NCBI RefSeq assembly: GCF_013401555.1
Contig: NZ_CP058552.1
Coordinates: 620,001-684,000, forward strand
Origin: Paenibacillus sp. E222
GTDB taxonomy: Bacteria > Bacillota > Bacilli > Paenibacillales > Paenibacillaceae
Length of the DNA stretch: 64,000 bases
Reading direction: 5' to 3'
Under the pieces are notes generated by a model, which was not told the origin of the DNA, did no database searches, and saw nothing but the letters and a program-made list of their open reading frames with translations. Both the position numbers and the translations under genes were made by a program. Below, piece by piece: positions 35,796-44,579 of this stretch. Numbering within the stretch: the stretch's first letter is position 1; each line of letters begins with the position of its first letter.

Positions 35796-37670
35796 TTATT
35801 TGCCAGCGTACCGGATATTCGGTACGGGAGGTGTACTCATGCCATCTCCTAAATAAAAGCCAGTATGTGGCGGTTGGTTATAGGCTACATTTTGCCAAGC
35901 TACACCAAGACGGTATACCGGATCATGCATCAGGGTGTAGATCCGTTTGTCCGTAACGGCTGTTGTCGTGTAGATGCGCAGTGCAGAGCTGTCATTGGTC
36001 CGCCATACCACTTCTTCTCTCCAGTCGCCAAACAGGTCAGCCTGCAGATTCGGTGTGGATTTCGTTCCATTATTGGAAGAAACACCGGATGCGGTCAACA
36101 GATTAACCGTTTTGCTATTGGCGTAGTCCCATTTATCAATCCGGTTGCTGTCCAGCAGTTCACGGAGCAGGTCACCGTCCCACCAGATGCCAAAATTCGT
36201 GGAGGAAGGCAGGGTTGTCCCAATTTTCTGTCCTTTGGCTGTATACAAACCACCATCCGCCCACACTTCGGCACCCTTATAACGTGGATCGATATCGGCT
36301 GCCATGCCGCGCCCAATATCTTTGGTCGTAGGTACGCCCCAGATCAACTGACCTGTACGCGCATCGCGGAATTCCACTCCGGCATTGGACGGTGTCTCAT
36401 GCACCTGGAATACTTCAAGTCCTGCACGATCCGGGTCCAGATCACTGAGATGCATCGCATCCCCATGATGAAGTCCTGTCGTGTAGAGTCCTTTGCCGTT
36501 ATCATCCACCGCCATCGCGCCATATACGATCTCATCTTTGCCATCACCGTCCACGTCTGCCACACTCAAATTATGATTACCTTGTCCACCATAACCGGAA
36601 TTACCTGATGTATTGGAATCAAAAGTCCATTGTTTCGTCAATTGCCCATCCCGCCAGTTGTACGCCACCAGCACGGTTCGGGTATAGTATCCACGCGCCA
36701 TGACCAGACTTGGCCGCTCCCCATCCAAATACGCAATGGCTGCAAGGAATCGATCGACCCGATTGCCGTAGTTGTCTCCCCAATCGGACACATTGCCGCG
36801 CGCCGGTTCGTAGTTCACCGTGGAAAGTGCTTTGCCGGTCTGTCCATTAAAGATCGTAAGGAACTCCGGTCCGGACAGAACGTATCCGCTAGAATTACGA
36901 TAATCCTTGCTGGCATCCCCGATGACTACGCCCGTACCATCCTTGGTACCATCAGCCGTTTTCATCGCCACTTCTGCCTTGCCGTCTCCGTTCAGGTCGT
37001 ACACCATGAACTGGGTGTAATGGGCACCCGCACGGATATTTTTACCCAGACTGATTCGCCACAGGCGCGTTCCATTCAATTTGTAGGCATCGATAAATAC
37101 TTCACCCGTATAGCCGCTTTGGGAATTATCCTTGGAGTTGGACGGGTCCCACTTTACAATCAGTTCATACTCGCCGTCCCCGTCCACATCGCCTGCACTC
37201 GCATCATTGGCACTGTACGTGTAGGCTACACCATCCGGTGTTGTGCCTCCTGCGGGTACACTGAGAGGTACAGACAAATAATTATTGCCCCATACGCTCA
37301 CTGCCGCCGAAGCAGCCTGCTCGGTCCCACTGACTACGGCTCGCACCGTATATTTGGAACTGCTTGTCCCGCTTGTATCCTGGAGGTTGGTGCTGTTCGT
37401 TATAGGCGATGCATTTACCTTAGTTCCGTCCCGATAAACATTAAACGATACATTCGACCCTTCCGTACCCAGAAGCCGCCAACTGACAAACACACCTGTG
37501 CCTGTCTTCACTGCAACTACACCGCGGTCCAGAAACTCCATCTGACGGGCACCCGCAGCATGAGTGACTGGCGTGTTTCCAAGACCGAGCGAAGTAACCA
37601 GTAACGCAGAACTCAGCAGGGATACCCCTGCGTTCCGCAATGTTCGCTTCCATAACGATCGTTTTTCCAT
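35796..37670 (-). CDS. Secreted rhamnogalacturonan lyase, polysaccharide lyase family 11
   Basis: 624 residues from the ATG at 37670, chosen for GGAGG about 8 nt upstream. A signal peptide runs to about PVTHAAG. The mature part is an eight-bladed propeller with repeated Asp-rich calcium loops (GDVDGDGEYELIVKWDPSN, DLNGDGKAEVAMKTADG, DVDGDGKDEIVYGAMAVDD), and the family features TGLHHGDAMHLSDLDPDR and LFGDWREEVVWR, as in YesW/YesX. It cleaves the rhamnogalacturonan I backbone of pectin by beta-elimination outside the cell. It stands alone, without intracellular YesR-type genes. Confidence 0.93.
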   Translation of the reverse strand: MEKRSLWKRTLRNAGVSLLSSALLVTSLGLGNTPVTHAAGARQMEFLDRGVVAVKTGTGVFVSWRLLGTEGSNVSFNVYRDGTKVNASPITNSTNLQDTSGTSSSKYTVRAVVSGTEQAASAAVSVWGNNYLSVPLSVPAGGTTPDGVAYTYSANDASAGDVDGDGEYELIVKWDPSNSKDNSQSGYTGEVFIDAYKLNGTRLWRISLGKNIRAGAHYTQFMVYDLNGDGKAEVAMKTADGTKDGTGVVIGDASKDYRNSSGYVLSGPEFLTIFNGQTGKALSTVNYEPARGNVSDWGDNYGNRVDRFLAAIAYLDGERPSLVMARGYYTRTVLVAYNWRDGQLTKQWTFDSNTSGNSGYGGQGNHNLSVADVDGDGKDEIVYGAMAVDDNGKGLYTTGLHHGDAMHLSDLDPDRAGLEVFQVHETPSNAGVEFRDARTGQLIWGVPTTKDIGRGMAADIDPRYKGAEVWADGGLYTAKGQKIGTTLPSSTNFGIWWDGDLLRELLDSNRIDKWDYANSKTVNLLTASGVSSNNGTKSTPNLQADLFGDWREEVVWRTNDSSALRIYTTTAVTDKRIYTLMHDPVYRLGVAWQNVAYNQPPHTGFYLGDGMSTPPVPNIRYAGK

Positions 37671-37730
37671 AAAGCCATTGCCTCCCCAATCGAATTGGTA
37701 AGCCCGATGCCCTTGGTAGCGCCATCTTAT

Positions 37731-37746
37731 ATGTAAGCGCTTTAAT
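37731..37746. promoter_or_regulatory. Candidate cre (CcpA) site upstream of the lyase gene
   Basis: ATGTAAGCGCTTTAAT matches the cre consensus WTGNAANCGNWNNCAW with one mismatch and lies about 60 bp before the lyase start, as expected for carbon catabolite repression of a polysaccharide-degrading enzyme. Confidence 0.55.
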
Positions 37747-37810
37747 ACAATCATTTTAAAATAAACATATAATTCCATCTATAGGTCTAGCTTAGTAATT
37801 TCATATATGA

Positions 37811-37844
37811 AAAAAAGGAAAAAAGCCGAAAGATGAATCTTTCG
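37811..37844 (-). terminator. Terminator after the lactonase gene
   Basis: CGAAAGAT/ATCTTTCG stem followed by GCTTTTTTCC and another T-run on the minus strand. Confidence 0.75.
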
Positions 37845-37919
37845 ACTGGAATGCTTCTTTTCTCGCACGCTCGATCTTTCGGAATCTGAACGTAACAAAG
37901 AATGTTGTGTCATCTCACT

Positions 37920-38975
37920 TTATACTACCGGAGTAATACACACTGGGCGGGGTATCTCCAACTTGAATCCGTTGTGTGTCAGACGTCCATCTTCACCATT
38001 GATCTGAAAAGCAACAAGGTTGTTGCTGTCCTGATTGGCCACCAGCAAAATGCCACCTGGCAGCAAGTTGAAGTTACGCGGGGTCTGACCGATAGTGGAA
38101 GTCCACTCTATCGCCTCCAGCTCACCGGATTCCTGGTCAATGTGATACAGCACAATACTGTCGTCCCCACGATTGGAAGCATACAGGAAGCGACCACACG
38201 GGGACACACGGATATCCGCTGCCGTACCTTCTCCAGAATGTCCTTCAGGCAGTGTGGTGATATGCTGCAACGTAGTGAACTCACCTCGACGCTGATCATA
38301 CATGAATGCCGTAACGGTGTTACTCAATTCATTAATCACATAGGCCCATTGCGAGTTTGGGTGGAAGACGAGATGTCTCGGTCCAGAGCCTGGAGGCTGA
38401 TTCGTCTCACGATGCGTTACTAAGCGGCCTTCTTCTTGACGATACACAATAATCTGATCCAGACCCAGATCACAGACAACGGCGTACTGACCCGAAGGGT
38501 CCGGTTGAATGGAGTGAGCGTGCGGCCCTTCCTGACGGTCATCGTTCTGCCCTCTTCCCGTATGCTCAATCAAAGCACTCATCTCTTCAAGCGTGCCTTG
38601 ATCTCCTACCGGAAATACGTTCACACTGCCGCTGCTGTAGTTCGAAGTCAGCACCCACTTGCCGTCCTCACTGACAGACACATAACAAGGCGAAGCGCCC
38701 TTCGTCAACTTGCGATCCATCAGGTGCAGCTCACCCGTTGCGGCATCCCTGCGATAGACCAGCACCTCTCCCTCATCTGTCTCACTTACCGCGTAGAGAC
38801 AATCCCCATCCGCAGATAAAGCCAGATAGGATGGATTATCCACCCCATCCATATGACTTACAATCCGCAACTCGCCTGTATCCTTGTTCAACGCACAGAG
38901 AAAAATCCCCGGTTGATCTGCTGATGCATAAGTACCTGTATAGAAAAAAGCTTCATTCGTTGCTGTCGGTTCCAT
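37920..38975 (-). CDS. Lactonase family protein (6-phosphogluconolactonase-like, seven-bladed propeller)
   Basis: 351 residues, no signal peptide. Repeated blade motifs are visible (SYLALSADGDCLYAVSE, CYVSVSEDGKWVLTSNYSSG, RHLVFHPNSQWAYVINEL, RVSPCGRFLYASNRG), and GPHAHSIQPDPSGQYAVVCDLGLD matches the Pgl/YkgB type that hydrolyses 6-phosphogluconolactone. AAGGAGA lies before the ATG. Monocistronic with its own terminator. Distinguishing Pgl from other lactonases of this fold needs biochemistry. Confidence 0.85.
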   Translation of the reverse strand: MEPTATNEAFFYTGTYASADQPGIFLCALNKDTGELRIVSHMDGVDNPSYLALSADGDCLYAVSETDEGEVLVYRRDAATGELHLMDRKLTKGASPCYVSVSEDGKWVLTSNYSSGSVNVFPVGDQGTLEEMSALIEHTGRGQNDDRQEGPHAHSIQPDPSGQYAVVCDLGLDQIIVYRQEEGRLVTHRETNQPPGSGPRHLVFHPNSQWAYVINELSNTVTAFMYDQRRGEFTTLQHITTLPEGHSGEGTAADIRVSPCGRFLYASNRGDDSIVLYHIDQESGELEAIEWTSTIGQTPRNFNLLPGGILLVANQDSNNLVAFQINGEDGRLTHNGFKLEIPRPVCITPVV

Positions 38976-39300
38976 CGTCTCATTCTCTCCTTATTGATTC
39001 AAATGATTGACCTTACTCCGTAATTACAAGCAATGATAAGAAGTATTAACCCGAATAGTTGATTCCACTGTTATGTACTTACCCAATTCACTGTCTTTTG
39101 CTTCAGCGGTTATCCTCCCTCAACATAATACAAAGCAAGAGGGCTTACAATAGTCCAACCACATTGTACCTAATCCAACGGAATTTCATATTGAAAACCA
39201 ATGGAAAATTGCAGCAACCTTTTGAGGAATAAGGTCGTCTATAGGGACAAATAGCTTATAAACAAAGGGATATTCCCTGGAAAAGTGAGGCGAACCTGAC
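38976..39300. other. Divergent intergenic region, no gene seen
   Basis: 325 bp between the lactonase and SLH genes. Apart from a GGGATATTCCC palindrome near 39267 I see no hairpin, repeat or convincing ORF. Confidence 0.4.
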
Positions 39301-39984
39301 ATGAAAAAAAATATATTGGCTGCATTAACAGCCGGAGCTTTACTTACCCTTTCTCTGAGCGCTGGTCCAATTCACGCCGCTCAAGCGGAATTCACTGATA
39401 TTCAAGGTATTGCAGGGGCAGACAAGATTGAATCCCTGCATCAGGATGGCTTAATCAAAGGCGTGAGTGATAGCTTGTTCAAACCGGAACAGGAACTAAA
39501 CACGGCTCAGGGTATTCAGCTCATTGCAGATGGTCTGAATCTGAATTTGGACACGATTCGTTTTGTCAAACAACCCCTGCCAAGTGACTACTTCTCCAAC
39601 GTAAAAGATGGCGTATGGTACAGCGATGCTTTTGTCCGTGCCCAGTTCAATGGTATTAAGATGTCCAACGATATCGATCCTTCCAAGGCGCTGACCCGTG
39701 AACAGTACACCCTTTTCTTGATGCAGGGCATTGAAGCCAAAGGTGGCCTGCCGATGATTAACATCAAACCTGTAAATATCACGGATGAAAAAGAGCTTAC
39801 GCCAGAATTTCAAGGCGCTGTTCAACGCTCCCTTGTCTTGAAGATTAACACGCTCGATGCCGAGGGCAACTTCAATCCGAAGGATACGATTACCCGCGCT
39901 GAAGCTGCGGTTATGATGTATAACGCAATTGAGTATTTGGAAGATTTCAATGCACCGAAAATCCCGGAAACACCAGAGAAATAA
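39301..39984 (+). CDS. S-layer homology (SLH) domain protein
   Basis: 227 residues. A signal peptide ends about at IHAAQA. Two SLH-type repeats are visible (FTDIQGIAGADKIESLHQDG with GLIKGVSDSLFKPEQELNTA, and the last with FNPKDTITRAEAAVMMYNAI), with a more diverged one between. SLH domains hold proteins to pyruvylated cell-wall polysaccharide. No catalytic domain follows, so it may be a small wall-bound structural or accessory protein. The ribosome binding site is weak (GTGAGG). Confidence 0.85.
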   Translation: MKKNILAALTAGALLTLSLSAGPIHAAQAEFTDIQGIAGADKIESLHQDGLIKGVSDSLFKPEQELNTAQGIQLIADGLNLNLDTIRFVKQPLPSDYFSNVKDGVWYSDAFVRAQFNGIKMSNDIDPSKALTREQYTLFLMQGIEAKGGLPMINIKPVNITDEKELTPEFQGAVQRSLVLKINTLDAEGNFNPKDTITRAEAAVMMYNAIEYLEDFNAPKIPETPEK

Positions 39985-40008
39985 TGCCCCATCTTTATTT
40001 TAAATACC

Positions 40009-40053
40009 AAATAGCCGCATGTTCCCTCTAGAAGGGACATGCGGCTATTTATG
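40009..40053. terminator. Terminator after the SLH gene
   Basis: AAATAGCCGCATGT (40009-40022) pairs with ACATGCGGCTATTT (40037-40050), extended by CCCT/AGGG. It can also stop the converging nitroreductase transcript. Confidence 0.8.
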
Positions 40054-40098
40054 TTATATCTATTGATATCTATAGCGATAACTGATCCAAAATCAGTC

Positions 40099-40725
40099 TT
40101 AGAAAGAACCTTTAACAACAACTTCAGACAGCGGGAAACGACCTGCCGGACGAGCTGGAACTGCAGCTTTACCTACAGTGATCAACAACGTTGGCAAATA
40201 ACGCGCAGGGATGTTGAATGTTTCGATCAATTGTTGCGGGTTGTAACCACCCATTGGGCAAGTATCATATCCCAGGGAACGTGCAGCAAGCATAATGTTC
40301 TGTGAAGCAAAAGATGCATTGCGGATTGCTTCATCACGGGCGATTTGCGGATTTTGGTAAGCACCATTGATCTGTCCAACCAATGCGTCACGAACTTCAG
40401 CCGGGATCGCACCTGCTTCAACAGCCTGATCATAAATCACGGCGTTGCGGTTTGCTTCCAGATCTCCGAGTACAGCAATCGTAACGGAGCTGTCTGTGAT
40501 TTGACTTTGGCCGTAAGCGATTGGCAGCAACTTGGCTTTGTCTGCTTCGGATTCAATCACGAGGAATTTCCAGTGCTGCAGGTTCCATGAAGACGGTGCT
40601 TCGGAAGCGGCTGTCAGGATAGCGTTCAGATCTGCTTCAGGCATAACAAAACCACTTTCGTACTTTTTGACAGCGTGACGTTCGTTAATCACGCGAAGTG
40701 TTTCATTGTTTTCAATGCTGGACAT
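40099..40725 (-). CDS. Nitroreductase family protein (MhqN/YodC-like)
   Basis: 208 residues from the ATG at 40725 (GGGGAG 8 nt upstream; a GTG three codons earlier overlaps that site). The FMN-binding features are RHAVKKYESGF near the N-terminus, ASEAPSSWNLQHWKFLVI, and the later SFASQNIMLAARSLGYDTCPMGGY. Such enzymes reduce quinones or nitro compounds with NAD(P)H. It lies 248 bp downstream of a same-strand Rrf2 regulator, which may control it, although no second copy of the regulator palindrome is found here. Confidence 0.88.
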   Translation of the reverse strand: MSSIENNETLRVINERHAVKKYESGFVMPEADLNAILTAASEAPSSWNLQHWKFLVIESEADKAKLLPIAYGQSQITDSSVTIAVLGDLEANRNAVIYDQAVEAGAIPAEVRDALVGQINGAYQNPQIARDEAIRNASFASQNIMLAARSLGYDTCPMGGYNPQQLIETFNIPARYLPTLLITVGKAAVPARPAGRFPLSEVVVKGSF

Positions 40726-40973
40726 GCGTTCCACTCCCCAAGTTCTTTTTTATTTTTTTACGTTCGCAAGGCCAAACTCTACCGAGTACTCACCTTCCGA
40801 AAATAACATCAGCGCAGACGATCGCTTCCATCTGTGTTCACGTTATGCCCGGAATCGCCTGAAACATCAACGGATCTTACAACCGGAGCAAACGCCCTTA
40901 TATAGCCTGTCCACCATGCCTGACAGCAGCAGTCCAAGGCCAGATCATGAAGAACGGTTAACGATTCAATCTG

Positions 40974-41438
40974 TCAGGATCTTTCCTTCATGGACAAGGG
41001 TTCCATAGCCAAGGAACATTCTTCCCCATTACCGATACGATGCTTCACATCCTCAATGGATATACGGTCAAAATAAGCGCTTAATGCTTCTTCGCCTCCA
41101 TCGTAGATACTTCCCATCACATCCTGCATATTGGAAGAAACAACGCACGTTGAACCGGATTCTCCCGAACACCAGCTGGGACCAAGCGATCCACCTGCTA
41201 CCAGTCTGTACAGTTCCCCAAGCTTGATTTCTTCACTCGGACGGCTGAGCAGATATCCACCATGGGCACCTTCCTTAGTGGTCAGATATCCATGCTTCCG
41301 CAGCACACTAAGCACCTTGCGTACTCTGGCTGGATGCGTACCCACACTTTGAGACAAGTCTTCACTATTGGCCATACACTCATCCTTCATGGACAGAAAG
41401 ACCAGACAGTGCACAGCAATGGTAAATTCACTGTTCAT
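40974..41438 (-). CDS. Rrf2 family transcriptional regulator
   Basis: 154 residues. The winged helix is seen in MNSEFTIAVHCLVFLS through VGTHPARVRKVLSVLRKHGY and the wing EGAHGGYLLSRP. Only two cysteines (C90 and C98, WCSGESGSTC) occupy the region where Fe-S Rrf2 proteins have three, so a thiol switch or no cofactor is more likely than a cluster. GGGAG is the ribosome binding site. Upstream is a consensus promoter overlapped by a perfect 12-bp-arm palindrome, strong evidence of autoregulation. Confidence 0.9.
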   Translation of the reverse strand: MNSEFTIAVHCLVFLSMKDECMANSEDLSQSVGTHPARVRKVLSVLRKHGYLTTKEGAHGGYLLSRPSEEIKLGELYRLVAGGSLGPSWCSGESGSTCVVSSNMQDVMGSIYDGGEEALSAYFDRISIEDVKHRIGNGEECSLAMEPLSMKERS

Positions 41439-41494
41439 TACTTACTCCCTTCCCGGCATAACGTTCACCGATGAAAATTCAATCCAAGGTAAGT

Positions 41495-41532
41495 ATAACT
41501 GTTATTATAGGAATAACAGTTATGTTTGTCAA
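41495..41532 (-). promoter_or_regulatory. Consensus promoter overlapped by the Rrf2 operator palindrome
   Basis: On the minus strand TTGACA (41527-41532), a 17-bp spacer and TATAAT (41504-41509) are all consensus. ATAACTGTTATT (41495-41506) and AATAACAGTTAT (41512-41523) form a perfect palindrome covering the spacer and -10, so a bound repressor would block polymerase. Confidence 0.8.
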
Positions 41533-41645
41533 CACTCTCCACCCGGTGGTTGAAAATCCTGTTATCCCCTGTCATATCAGTATATATAGGCCCTTCACAG
41601 GCTAAGCAAAACGGCTGAGTTCTATACGTTGTTTAAGGGAAAAGA

Positions 41646-41681
41646 ACAAAAAAAGTGAGCCCCTCGCTTCGCGAAAGGCTC
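41646..41681 (-). terminator. Orphan minus-strand terminator
   Basis: GAGCCTTTCGC/GCGAGGGGCTC, an 11-bp stem with G-U pairs and GAA loop, then ACTTTTTTTG on the minus strand. The only upstream promoter-like sequence is a TATAAT near 41720, which would give a transcript of about 70 nt. Confidence 0.55.
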
Positions 41682-41812
41682 CAATAAGATAGACATATGA
41701 AAGGGCTTACGAGATTATTATAATCGGTTATCCTTATTTTGAAAACGCTTTTTTTGTAAAGTGTTTTGAGATTTTAAAATATCCTATTTTTTAAGCATAT
41801 TCACATAGGGTA

Positions 41813-41856
41813 TTGCAAAAACTAATTACATTAGTTATATTACTAACAACATTAGT
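41813..41856 (+). promoter_or_regulatory. Promoter with two tandem TetR-type operators
   Basis: TTGCAA (41813-41818) and TATATT (41836-41841) are 17 bp apart. The dyad ACTAATTACATTAGT (41821-41835) fills the spacer and a second, ACTAACAACATTAGT (41842-41856), begins right after the -10. Centres are 21 bp apart, two helical turns, so two dimers would bind one face. Confidence 0.75.
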
Positions 41857-41871
41857 TTTAAGGAGGATTTA

Positions 41872-42600
41872 ATGATGCGAATTACACGTGAGCATGCTGT
41901 TGTCCAAGTTTCATTCCTCCCACGCCTCTTCCCTGTGAACGTATATCTTGTTGAAGAAGATGATGGGTTTACTCTTATTGATGCCGGAATGCCATTCAGT
42001 CTGAAGGGGATTCTGACTACAGCACAATCGCTAGGCAAACCGATTACCAGAATCATTCTGACTCATGCCCATGGCGATCATGTTGGAGCACTGGATGGTC
42101 TTAAGGATGCGCTGCCTAAAGCCGAGGTCTGCATCTCCAGAAGAGATGCCCCGCTGCTGGCCGGAGACGCTTCCCTGCTTCCCGACGAGCCGCAGACCCC
42201 GGTACGCGGCAGTGTCCCCAAAGCGATCCGCACCCGCCCGGACCGCTTGCTCGATGATGGCGACCGAATCGGATCCCTGGTCGCCATTGCCACCCCAGGC
42301 CATACGCCGGGCCATATGGCCTTCATGGATACGCGCAGCCGCGTGCTCATCGCTGGCGACGCGTATCAGCTGCACGGCGGCCTCGCCGTATCCGGCCACC
42401 TGCGCCCGCTCTTTCCGTTCCCCGCGCTGGCGACGTGGAACCGTGAACTTGCTCTTGCCAGCGCCAAGCGCCTGGCTGAGCTGGAACCGTCCGTGCTCGC
42501 AGTAGGGCACGGACGAATGCTGCATCAGCCCGCCGCGGCCATGCGCGCAGCTACGGCAGACGCAGAGCAGCGGCTGCGCCCTGCCGGGGGGCATCTGTGA
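41872..42600 (+). CDS. MBL-fold metallo-hydrolase
   Basis: 242 residues. The metal site motif THAHGDH (H65, H67, D69, H70) and the later GHTPGHMAF and AGDAYQLHG place it in the metallo-beta-lactamase fold; the subgroup resembles lactonase or glyoxalase-II-like enzymes, and the true substrate is unknown. GGAGG lies before two adjacent ATG codons (41872 and 41875); the second has the better spacing. It is the first gene of an operon with a TetR regulator whose start overlaps its stop (GTGA). The 3' half is G+C-rich. Confidence 0.85.
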   Translation: MMRITREHAVVQVSFLPRLFPVNVYLVEEDDGFTLIDAGMPFSLKGILTTAQSLGKPITRIILTHAHGDHVGALDGLKDALPKAEVCISRRDAPLLAGDASLLPDEPQTPVRGSVPKAIRTRPDRLLDDGDRIGSLVAIATPGHTPGHMAFMDTRSRVLIAGDAYQLHGGLAVSGHLRPLFPFPALATWNRELALASAKRLAELEPSVLAVGHGRMLHQPAAAMRAATADAEQRLRPAGGHL

Positions 42601-43169
42601 GCCCCCGTCAAGGGCTGGATCGCGGCGCTCTGTTAAGCGCCGCCACCCAGCTTGCCGACAGCGACGGATTCCATTCGCTAACACTGGCCGCTCTGGCCCA
42701 GCGGCTGGATGTGCGCTCTCCGTCGCTCTACAACCACATCAACGGTCTTCCGGGGCTTCGCCAGGAATTGGCGTTGATGTCCGCACAGCAGCTCAGACGT
42801 GCATTAACCGAGGCTTCCGTCGGCCGTTCGGGCGACGAAGCCATTCAGGAGGTCGCTGCTGCATATATCGGCTTCGTCCGCAAGCATCCAGGGCTATACG
42901 AAGCTTTCTTCCATGCCCCGGATCGTCAGGAGCCGCAGCTCGTTATGGAGAGTGCAGCTGCCCTGGATCTGCTGCTCCGCCTGCTGCAGCCCTATTCGCT
43001 AAGTGAGGCGGAAGCGCTCCATGCCGTTCGCGGTTTACGCAGTCTTTGCCACGGCTTCGCCTCCATCGGTGAAAAAGGAGGCTTCGGCATGAACTTTGAC
43101 CCGGATGAGAGCCTGCAGCTGACTGTGACTGCTTTCCTGGATGGGTTGCGACACCTTCATAAAGCCTGA
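42597..43169 (+). CDS. TetR/AcrR family regulator with WHG-type ligand domain
   Basis: 190 residues from a GTG that overlaps the previous stop. The HTH is SLTLAALAQRLDVRSPSLYNHINGLPGL (about residues 26-53). The C-terminal part (AYIGFVRKHPGLYEAFF, ALHAVRGLRSLCHGFASI) is the TetR_C_33/WHG type. It most likely represses its own operon through the two dyads in the promoter at 41813-41856. The ligand is probably the substrate of the MBL-fold enzyme (inference). Confidence 0.88.
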   Translation: MSPRQGLDRGALLSAATQLADSDGFHSLTLAALAQRLDVRSPSLYNHINGLPGLRQELALMSAQQLRRALTEASVGRSGDEAIQEVAAAYIGFVRKHPGLYEAFFHAPDRQEPQLVMESAAALDLLLRLLQPYSLSEAEALHAVRGLRSLCHGFASIGEKGGFGMNFDPDESLQLTVTAFLDGLRHLHKA

Positions 43170-43188
43170 TGCTCTCGATACCCAATGG

Positions 43189-43222
43189 AAGAGGGCTGCA
43201 GATCATCTGCAGCCCTCTTTAT
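43189..43222 (+). terminator. Terminator after the TetR gene
   Basis: AAGAGGGCTGCAGA/TCTGCAGCCCTCTT, 14-bp perfect stem with 3-base loop and a short T-run. A weaker hairpin CCGTTC/GAACGG with TTTTT follows at 43231-43257. Confidence 0.75.
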
Positions 43223-43257
43223 GTATCCTACCGTTCGCTACCGAAAGAACGGTTTTT

Positions 43258-44388
43258 CTATTGCCAGGGTGCTTGCCCTGTCTGGACTTCCTGCAAAATC
43301 TTCTTCATCACGGGTACGTATACTTTCCAGTAAAACCGATCCGGAACGCTCTTTTGATCCGGAGTAAGCTTCGTTTTCACCACATCCCATCCCTTGATAC
43401 GGCGCCAGAACGAATAATGTTCCAGCTCTCCGAAGGATCCCGCCATATAATACGTCCGATTATGGCCCTCATACCGGGTAAGAGCAGCAAATCCCCCCGG
43501 AATACCTGCGTCCATCAGTTTCTGCTGTCCATTCTCCGTTAGATCCGTCTTATACCAGGCCAGAACCGTAGCCTGTTGTTCAGGCACAATGATGTCGAAC
43601 CATTCGCTGTAATGGATGTCTCGGGTAATTCCACTCCATTCCCCACCTTCCTGTGTGAAGACGAATTTTATGTCACCGGTCTTTACATCCCGGCCTTGCT
43701 TCAGTACAATCACCCGTCCATCGTTGTGAACCAGTACAATGCCTGCTCCATGATAAGGCCACTGCCTTTTCTCCCTAAGCTCGTAGTTCATTCTTAACTG
43801 CTGAGGCACTTCATCCAGGCTCTGCAGATCCGATACCGATCTCCCTTGCCATCCGCTGCTTTTCATGCCCAGAATCGGATACAATTGCTCTCTTGTCATG
43901 TCCGAAACAGCATTCGACAAGGCGCTAAACTCAGCGACAATCGTTACGCCTTTGGTCGCAGCTTCACGAATTTTGTGCGCATCATATATCGTAAGACCTT
44001 CATAAGCTTTGTCTTGTATACGTTCATTCGTTTCTGTAGATGAAAGATGATGATTCGCCGTCAGATAGATCAGGTCCGTGTCGGTCACCTCATCCGGCAA
44101 TTTCCGCTCAATACGGGAGATCCCATTCTGTATATCATACCCGTAGTAATCTTCTTCATAATTATAATGTTCCCCTGTCTGCTGAACAATCTTCTGCTGA
44201 TTCAAAATCCATACCAGTCCTTTATGTCCCACATAGGACAAGTCCGGTTTACTTTTGTCGACAATCATGATGTTAAGCGGTGTTGGTGCCTGTGATTGCC
44301 ACATAATCCAGGGGATAACCAGGACCACTGATACCACAGTCAGAGAAGCCAATGTCCATACCGTGAGTGGCCTGTGATTTCTATTCAT
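43258..44388 (-). CDS. Membrane-anchored protein of unknown function
   Basis: 376 residues. One membrane helix at about 8-29 (LTVWTLASLTVVSVVLVIPW) leaves a ~345-residue domain outside the cell. That domain has alpha/beta character (LNIMIVDKSKPDLSYVGHKGLVWIL, GVTIVAEFSALSNAV) and a WYKTDLTENGQQKLMDAGIPGG segment, but no motif I recognise. AAGGAGGAA precedes the ATG. It lies between a TetR operon and a possible 46-codon gene on the same strand. Confidence 0.7.
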   Translation of the reverse strand: MNRNHRPLTVWTLASLTVVSVVLVIPWIMWQSQAPTPLNIMIVDKSKPDLSYVGHKGLVWILNQQKIVQQTGEHYNYEEDYYGYDIQNGISRIERKLPDEVTDTDLIYLTANHHLSSTETNERIQDKAYEGLTIYDAHKIREAATKGVTIVAEFSALSNAVSDMTREQLYPILGMKSSGWQGRSVSDLQSLDEVPQQLRMNYELREKRQWPYHGAGIVLVHNDGRVIVLKQGRDVKTGDIKFVFTQEGGEWSGITRDIHYSEWFDIIVPEQQATVLAWYKTDLTENGQQKLMDAGIPGGFAALTRYEGHNRTYYMAGSFGELEHYSFWRRIKGWDVVKTKLTPDQKSVPDRFYWKVYVPVMKKILQEVQTGQAPWQ

Positions 44389-44438
44389 GAAGCGTATTCC
44401 TCCTTGCTCTGTTCCAAGGTATTCCTATGATCAGCATA

Positions 44439-44579
44439 TTACTCCTTTCCGTTCTTACTGTCCTTCCTCCTGTAGCCCATCCACCCATAGATTGAATCGG
44501 GAATGTATATAATACGTCCACGCTCTTTCATCTGTTTCATATGTTTGTGCAGTCGCCTGACAAGCTCTATATGACCCAC
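44439..44579 (-). CDS. Possible small basic protein (46 aa or shorter)
   Basis: This frame, too short for usual gene calls, encodes up to 46 residues from a GTG, or 33 from an ATG at 44540, ending with IIYIPDSIYGWMGYRRKDSK. The composition (ordered hydrophobic/aromatic centre, basic end) looks protein-like, but no good ribosome binding site fits either start. It lies 50 bp upstream of the membrane-anchored gene on the same strand. I do not recognise a family. Confidence 0.3.
   Translation of the reverse strand: MGHIELVRRLHKHMKQMKERGRIIYIPDSIYGWMGYRRKDSKNGKE

Noticed and set aside
41739..41754. cre site upstream of the MBL hydrolase operon
   Set aside because: TTGAAAACGCTTTTTT has two mismatches at conserved positions and lies in an AT-rich run; too weak.
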